DNA of 64,000 nt from Lumbricus rubellus (lineage: Eukaryota > Annelida > Clitellata > Crassiclitellata > Lumbricidae): positions 63,663,304-63,727,303 of the forward strand of contig OX243811.1 in assembly GCA_945859605.1 (NCBI GenBank). Reading direction: 5' to 3'. The notes under the pieces are model-generated. The model made no database searches, was not told where the DNA came from, and saw only the letters and a list, made by a program, of their open reading frames with translations. Positions 59,401 to 64,000 of this stretch are shown here, in pieces. The position numbers and the translations under genes were made by a program. The first letter of the stretch is position 1; each line of letters begins with the position of its first letter.

Positions 59401-61274
59401 CGATTTTAGCGTTACCTCAGACTGAGGGCGTTTACATATTGGACACGGACGCTTGTGACGTAGGGATAGGAGCTGTCTTGTCTCAGCGTATTGAAGGTGA
59501 GGAAAAGGTAATTGCTTATGGCAGTCGCTTACTGTCCACCGCCGAGCGCAATTACTGTGTAACGCGCAAAGAGCTTTTAGCCGTCGTGTATTTCACAAAA
59601 CTGTACCGACAGTATCTGTTAGGACATCAGTTTGTTTTACGCACCGACCACGCCGCATTACAATGGCTGCAACGCACGCCAGAACCGATTGGTCAACAGG
59701 GACGTTGGCTTGAGCGTTTGGCTGAGTTCGATTTCCAGATTATACACCGACCAGGGCTAAGGCACGGAAATGCAGACGCGCTTTCGCGCAGACCATGCCG
59801 CCAATGTGGACTGGAGGAATGGAGCATGATCGCTGCAGTCACAGCGGTAGCCGAAGGAAATCCGTTGAGAGCGGTAGACGGGTCGCAAGAACGCGTTTTG
59901 GAAGCTCAGCGTGAAGATCCCGACTTAGCGATCGTGCGATCATGGTTAGAAGAAGACGCGCAAGCCCCAGATTTAGTTAGCATTCTGTACGAGAATGAGC
60001 GCGTGAAGACGTATTGGCATCAACGCGATAGTTTGTATCTTCGCGAAGGCGTTATTTATCGGAAGAAACCAGGTGGAACAGAACAGGTCTTAATGCCTAA
60101 GGCTCTGCGTGAAGAGTTTTTGAGGCTCACCCATACCGGAGTGACAGGAGGTCATTTAGGAGTTAGGCGAACTCGGTGGCAGGTAAGGCGCCGAGCGTAC
60201 TGGGTTGGCTGGTCAGGTGAGGTAAAGCGGTTTTGTAAGTGCTGCCCGGAGTGTAATCAGTATCACCGTGGTAAACCTCCTCGGCAGGGACCGTTACAAC
60301 CGTTACCCTGTGGGGAACCCTGGGAACGTCTGGGGGTGGACATAACGGGGCCACATCCACGAAGCAGAAAAGGAAATGTCTATATCTTAACGGTCATGGA
60401 CTATTTCACCAAATTTGTTGAAGCCATCCCGATGGCTAATCAAGAGGCCATCACTGTCGCTAAGGCGCTAGTTGAAAATGTAATTGTGCGTTATGGGGCC
60501 CCTTTGCAAATTTTAACCGATCAAGGGACTAATTTCGATGGGAATTTGTTCAAAGAGCTTTGTAGGCTGTTGGGAATCGACAAAATTCGGACGTCTAGTT
60601 ACCGACCAAGCACAAACGGCTTAATTGAAAGGTTTCATAGGACCCTAAATGCCATGCTGGGGAAGTTAGTGAGCAGCCATCAGAGGGATTGGGACGAGAT
60701 GTTGCCCCTGGTCCTTGGTGCCTACCGTTCGTCGCTGCATGACACCACTGGGTTTTTCCCCAACATGTTGTTCTTCGGCCGAGAATTGCGAGCCCCAGTG
60801 GATCTTGTCTACGGGAGGCCACCTGACCCCGTCGACCCCTCTGCCACTTATCCGAGCTACGTCGGTGATCTCGGAGACCGTATGGAGGCTGCGTACCAGC
60901 TGGTACGCGAACATCTGCAAGTAGCCGCGCAACGACGAAAACGCACGTACGACATGCGCGTGAGACCGGCGGAATTTGAGAAAGGAGACCGTGTCTGGTA
61001 CTATACGCCTCGCAGATACCAAGGAAGGACCCCTAAATGGCAGCGTTTCTTCACGGGGCCATTTTATGTGGTTGAACGCTGTGGAACGGTTAATTACCGT
61101 ATTCGGAAGACATTGAACTCACAGCCATTTGTGGTGCACGTAGACAAGCTACGCGCGTGCCACGATCCAAGTTTGACGGCGGAGAATGGGACAACGGCCG
61201 ACCAATCACAAGACGAGGAGGAGGTCAGCCAACGGCCTAGACGCGCCACGCGTCGGCCGGTTCGATTCCAGTAG
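56427..61274 (+). CDS. Gypsy Gag-Pol polyprotein, 1615 aa, intact
   Basis: One frame with no frameshift between gag and pol. Gag capsid region about residues 110-290; CCHC nucleic-acid knuckle CYNCSRAGHIARQC near 369; aspartic protease LIDTGSEVSLVP near 440; reverse transcriptase with LDLRSGYHQ near 797 and YLDD near 859; RNase H DTDACDVGIGAVLSQ near 1005; integrase zinc finger (H-x3-H at about 1235, CxxC near 1272) and core Asp1305, Asp1365, Glu1401, a D,D35E spacing; then a GPF/Y-type C-terminal module. No chromodomain was recognised. All catalytic residues are present, so the protein may be functional. The start ATG lies 108 bp after the 5' LTR. Confidence 0.95.
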   Translation: MEDEDEVILSTQLNGGNRLTGGYSPVVKRRTTEPEVDRLLESDGSDDRRPISPVQRRRTMEMETDRDRSRLLESSNFYEPRSRISRGRENADESTTFPMLVENIGGMLRDRPMQMKPGRFDGTGSLESFLAQFEVCARHNKWTALDKVDFLRCSLEKAATQLLWDFGAQPDVSYEELVERLRQRYGTEGQAETFRAQLYFRRQRADENLSDLLHEIRRLVVLAYPCPSNETTEIIARDAFLQAMKDSELSLKVREREPKSLDEAYRTALRLEAYQRTTDADDRRRPTNRVRATHETDVSALLQSQMERFLSTQREEQRRWQQEMENKMDQHFREMRGRSSMNDEPGRNFRPGNSNQNGPASSRRDVTCYNCSRAGHIARQCRQPRRFRNRPNEPTTTENDASTPTVPMAVNHTMRDRQTNRATNNAVYIRGTINERPQLCLIDTGSEVSLVPQSTAEGVSISPCNRFLMAANGSEIRVLGQVSLPVKVRPGLEIPSLFLVSDQISEPMLGMHWLREHRCRLSFGSSALFLGRKRISLVKGNGSTWCRRVIVAEEVTVLPKSQYDVPVRTLYGDLSTVAPAWMTEAKEIQPGVHLARVVVDGKADTTQVRIVNLNEDPVRFAKDLSLAQLHPVEVDQSLYSATNEAINSEMSPADVLMADLPEEVPSDARAQLKELLLEYRDVFSEKEGDLGRTSISTHKIDTGDARPARQPLRRQPLPHRAAVDEQLDRMLADGIIEPAVSEWAANVVLARKKDGTLRFCIDYRQLNEKTKKDSYPLPRIDECLDALSSGGWFSTLDLRSGYHQVAMDPKDADKTAFVTRRGIFRWKVMPFGLCNAPATFQRLMDIVLSGLNFEICLVYLDDVIIFGSTPEQHLDRLKQVFQRLREANLKLKASKCKLLQRTVGFLGHVVNPSGVAVDPSKIQDVVDWPIPERLKDVRSFLGLCSYYRRFIRSFSTLASPLFALTKKGRAFIWDETCQSAFDHLKTVLTSAPILALPQTEGVYILDTDACDVGIGAVLSQRIEGEEKVIAYGSRLLSTAERNYCVTRKELLAVVYFTKLYRQYLLGHQFVLRTDHAALQWLQRTPEPIGQQGRWLERLAEFDFQIIHRPGLRHGNADALSRRPCRQCGLEEWSMIAAVTAVAEGNPLRAVDGSQERVLEAQREDPDLAIVRSWLEEDAQAPDLVSILYENERVKTYWHQRDSLYLREGVIYRKKPGGTEQVLMPKALREEFLRLTHTGVTGGHLGVRRTRWQVRRRAYWVGWSGEVKRFCKCCPECNQYHRGKPPRQGPLQPLPCGEPWERLGVDITGPHPRSRKGNVYILTVMDYFTKFVEAIPMANQEAITVAKALVENVIVRYGAPLQILTDQGTNFDGNLFKELCRLLGIDKIRTSSYRPSTNGLIERFHRTLNAMLGKLVSSHQRDWDEMLPLVLGAYRSSLHDTTGFFPNMLFFGRELRAPVDLVYGRPPDPVDPSATYPSYVGDLGDRMEAAYQLVREHLQVAAQRRKRTYDMRVRPAEFEKGDRVWYYTPRRYQGRTPKWQRFFTGPFYVVERCGTVNYRIRKTLNSQPFVVHVDKLRACHDPSLTAENGTTADQSQDEEEVSQRPRRATRRPVRFQ

Positions 61275-62322
61275 GCGTATGGAGCCGAGGGGGCGGGGCC
61301 TAAGCGACCATCTAGTGATCATTAATTTTGGGTAATATTAAGTAATTAGACGATTGCCTTAGACAATAATGAATCTAACAATTGTTTTATAGTCAATAGT
61401 GACTTAATTCTTGCAATTGAATGGTGACCTTTGTTTTGCAATCTGACTAGTCGTTTATTTAGTTTATAATTGAAAAATACATCAAAGAAAAGATGGAAAC
61501 GATTCCATTGTGATTTAACTGCGATTTATTTCACTGATTGAAGTAACTTTCAAGTTTTGCTTTCAAGAGTGTGTGACTGTTTTAATTGTGTTTGAATTTA
61601 ATCAATTAATGCCCATAAAACAACACAGATTTATTTCTGTAATTTTATTTGCTGATGGACCGTTGATTGGTGATTTAATTATGTAGCTCAAACGCTAAGG
61701 AGTTGTGCTAACTTTTAACTGTGATCATTAATGGAAGCCCAAGAGAAAAAAAAAGGGCTGTGATAGTTCTTATTGCAAAATGCCGAATTAAAGTTTGATT
61801 TCTTTTGTATTGAATAACATTCAGAATTTGTAGTGTTAATTGACGATGAACCAGTATTATTAGCTATTGCATTACATTCGCTGCAGATCTGGGTAATTAA
61901 ATTTTGTAGAGCTGTCTGTTGAACTACATTATTTTGTATTGCACGCTTTGCGCAAGAAGAGCGAGTAGTTAGTATACATTCAGATTTTAAATGTGGCCAG
62001 GCTGATAGCCTATTAACATTCGTTTTGAACGCTAGACTATAATTTTGAATGTCTGCTTACGTTGATTAATGATGACGCATAGTTTAATTTGACCTGTGGC
62101 GTACGTTATACGTCAGCGGCTGAGCATGGATTCTGAACATTAATATGACCATTGAACGTTTTGCATTAGATATTAGATTAATTTGGACTGAGAGTTTTGA
62201 ATTCAGGTTTAACTGAGTAACACGAACAATTTGCTTTTCACTGCTGTAGGGTTTAGTTAAATTCGTATTGTGCATTTATATTAACTGCATTGCTTGACTT
62301 AGAGATGGGGACATCTCTTTTT
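61275..62322 (+). other. Non-coding 3' region of the gypsy element
   Basis: About 1.05 kb of AT-rich sequence between the pol stop and the polypurine tract. I see no env-like or other long frame in it. Confidence 0.6.
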
Positions 62323-62338
62323 GCAGTGAGGGGAGAAT
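62323..62338 (+). other. Polypurine tract of the gypsy element
   Basis: GCAGTGAGGGGAGAAT immediately before the 3' LTR, the expected plus-strand primer position. Confidence 0.7.
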
Positions 62339-63240
62339 TGTAAGGGAATTGAGAGCGTGCAATTACGATATTATTATATTACCGTAAAGTTTGTCGCTTT
62401 CGCGCCTGTGTGTCGTCACTCGGGTAAGGGTCGCCATAGCAACCAATTTGGACTCGGCCGACCGGCGGTCGCGTGGCCTTTTTAAGTTCGCCGCCTGGCC
62501 AGCGGAGGGGTTGCCCACTGCAGTCCAACCTTCCTTTCAAGTTGAGCCGCCGCTTAGCGCGCCCTCTCTGATGACGTAGGTACACCTCTGGCTGGAGCTG
62601 TCGTGTATTGGTGCGTATGCGCGCGTGTATTGGTGCGTATGTGTGCGTGTTTGTGTGTGTGGCGTTGGCGCACGTTTTGCATGGGGTTTGCACTGGCGTG
62701 AACTTAGTACATCTGTCCCTTTCTCCCTCTCGGTCTGCCTATTTGTCAGTCTGCATGTCTAAGAGCCGGCACGTAGCGATTTATTTGATCCCTTTCATGT
62801 AGTAGAAACGCATTTGCGGTGTTGCTTTATTGATGTGTGCATATAAATAGAGGCCCATTGCCTCTGTGTTACATTCGAGAGGAAGCGGTTGTCAGACCTA
62901 TACGTTAAGTTAGTTTAAGAATTTGGCAGTATTCAACGCACTGCGTGCGTGTAGTTAAGACTGTTTTCCATCGATGAAGAATTTAATAAGAAGATTAAAA
63001 CGATATCCAGTGTGTTTCCTGCTTGACTCTAATTAATCGGTTGCCGACGTATAAATCCTATGCCCGACGGGAAAGGTGACACCCACAGCGCGGACAGGAA
63101 ACGGAAGGATCCAACTCGACATCCTGGGTACCTGAAGAAAGAGAGAGAAGGATCCGACCGGAAGTGAACCAGGGCTGATAGAAAACCCGACTCACAGAAG
63201 AGGGATTGAAGATAGAGGAGGTCGAGCGGGTTTTTCTACA
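62339..63240 (+). repeat. 3' LTR of the gypsy element
   Basis: 902 bp, the same length as the 5' LTR and the same sequence wherever compared; followed by the ATAA target duplication. Confidence 0.93.
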
Positions 63241-63488
63241 ATAATAGTAGGCCTATGTCTGTCTTAAGCAGCACCACAACTGTTGAGTGCCGGATTCAGG
63301 CGCAGCTGATGTTCCAGCGACATTTTCACGATGTTTAGGCCTACCCGGTTTAACTTAGCCATTAGTAGCCTAACATCGAAATTTTCTAGATTCTTGAACA
63401 AGAATTTGTGATGTCGCATGAAAACTGAGCTTTTAATTAAATTGTAGGCTATTTGTGGCCAAGCTGTCTAAGTAACATTTATGGTGAT

Positions 63489-63652
63489 GTGTTCAAGATA
63501 TGACAATGTATTATAGGCCTGCTTTTCATTTCAATATTTACCTACAACCAGCAGCGTAGCTAGCTTTCATGTGTTCAAGATATGACAATGTATTATAGGC
63601 CTGCTTTTCATTTCAATATTTACCTACAACCAGCAGCGTAGCTAGCTTTCAT
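63489..63652. repeat. 82-bp tandem duplication
   Basis: Two adjacent copies (63489-63570 and 63571-63652), starting GTGTTCAAGATATGACAATG, apparently identical. Confidence 0.9.
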
Positions 63653-63659
63653 GCTTTCA

Positions 63660-63850
63660 TTATTCCGTGGTGGGTCCAGCTATCTGGAATGGCCTCCCTA
63701 CGGCTCTCCGTTCTCTTCCTCGTGACTCTGCTGGCTCTTTCTACCGTCTTCTAAAGACCTTTCTTTTTGACCAGACTTGGGTTGGGAGCGCCTCTGAGTA
63801 GAGATCTTGAAGAGGCGCTATATAAATTTATGTGATTGATTGATTGATTG
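63660..63850 (+). mobile_element. L2-like LINE 3' end, plus strand
   Basis: Encodes VVGPAIWNGLPTALRSLPRD and LLKTFLFDQTWVGSASE-stop, then AGATCTTGAAGAGGCGCTAT and a GATT tail. Same family as 48338-48970. Confidence 0.75.
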
Positions 63851-64000
63851 AACCCGTGTGCAGATGTCCGCATGGCCCCTCTTTGGCCTTGAAAGGCCAG
63901 TGTCCATGCGTTCTTACAGTCTTTTACGCCCCTGTTATTTTGTCAATAAAATACAACATTGAGCTTTGAGCGGCGAGGTAAACATCGAATTAGAACAAAC

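Larger units (their letters stand above)
55417..63240 (+). mobile_element. Complete Ty3/gypsy LTR retrotransposon, 7824 bp
   Basis: Two 902-bp LTRs (TG...CA) flank one gag-pol frame. The target duplication is ATAA at 55413-55416 and 63241-63244. The LTRs match wherever I compared them, including both ends, the middle and all open frames inside them, so insertion is probably recent. A primer-binding site and polypurine tract are in place. There is no env-like frame in the 1.05 kb between the stop codon and the 3' LTR. The element looks structurally complete. The coding part is visibly more GC-rich than its AT-rich surroundings. Confidence 0.95.

Noticed and set aside
61275..62338. Possible env gene in the gypsy element
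   Set aside because: No frame of useful length lies in this interval.

Overview
The window looks like invertebrate nuclear DNA, most likely from an echinoderm or another marine deuterostome. This is inferred from small exons with GT-AG introns, very dense and diverse transposons, long CATA/GTAT microsatellites, frequent AGGCCTA words, L2-like LINEs with matching tRNA-derived SINEs, and foldback elements built like the TU elements of sea urchins. No species is identified. LAYOUT: (1) About 1.2-27.5 kb, plus strand: the 3' part of one receptor guanylyl cyclase gene. I could assemble 17 exons from splice signals and phases; they total 2220 nt (739 codons plus stop) and run from the end of the ligand-binding domain through one membrane segment, a kinase-homology domain and a complete cyclase domain. 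The first exons lie left of the window. (2) About 30-44.5 kb, minus strand: a five-exon cytochrome P450 (488 aa) whose introns 3 and 4 are inflated to 7.6 and 3.3 kb by transposons. (3) About 50.7-54.7 kb, minus strand: a compact tandem paralogue (486 aa) with the same exon plan. (4) 55.4-63.2 kb, plus strand: a complete Ty3/gypsy retrotransposon with two 902-bp LTRs that look identical, a 4-bp target duplication and one intact 1615-codon gag-pol frame. 

Most of the remaining DNA is transposons, often nested. Boundaries are defined by target-site duplications (TSDs) for: a 1.7-kb element (8 bp), a mariner relic (TA), a hAT relic that kept only a BED-finger-like ORF (8 bp), a 2.1-kb element whose cargo is a 1.7-kb GTTCC-rich array (8 bp), a 2.5-kb element with a frameshifted transposase (4 bp), and four elements with 9-bp TSDs. 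Three of those four are foldback elements with arms made of tandem 14-16 bp units, and two of them (the first and the 37.7-kb copy) share related units. 

The cyclase would make cGMP at the plasma membrane in response to an extracellular ligand. The P450s are probably ER-bound microsomal monooxygenases of the CYP2 clan, with an N-terminal region resembling CYP17. I see no evidence that the cyclase and P450 genes act together. The most unusual content is the group of modular foldback elements and the GTTCC-array transposon.
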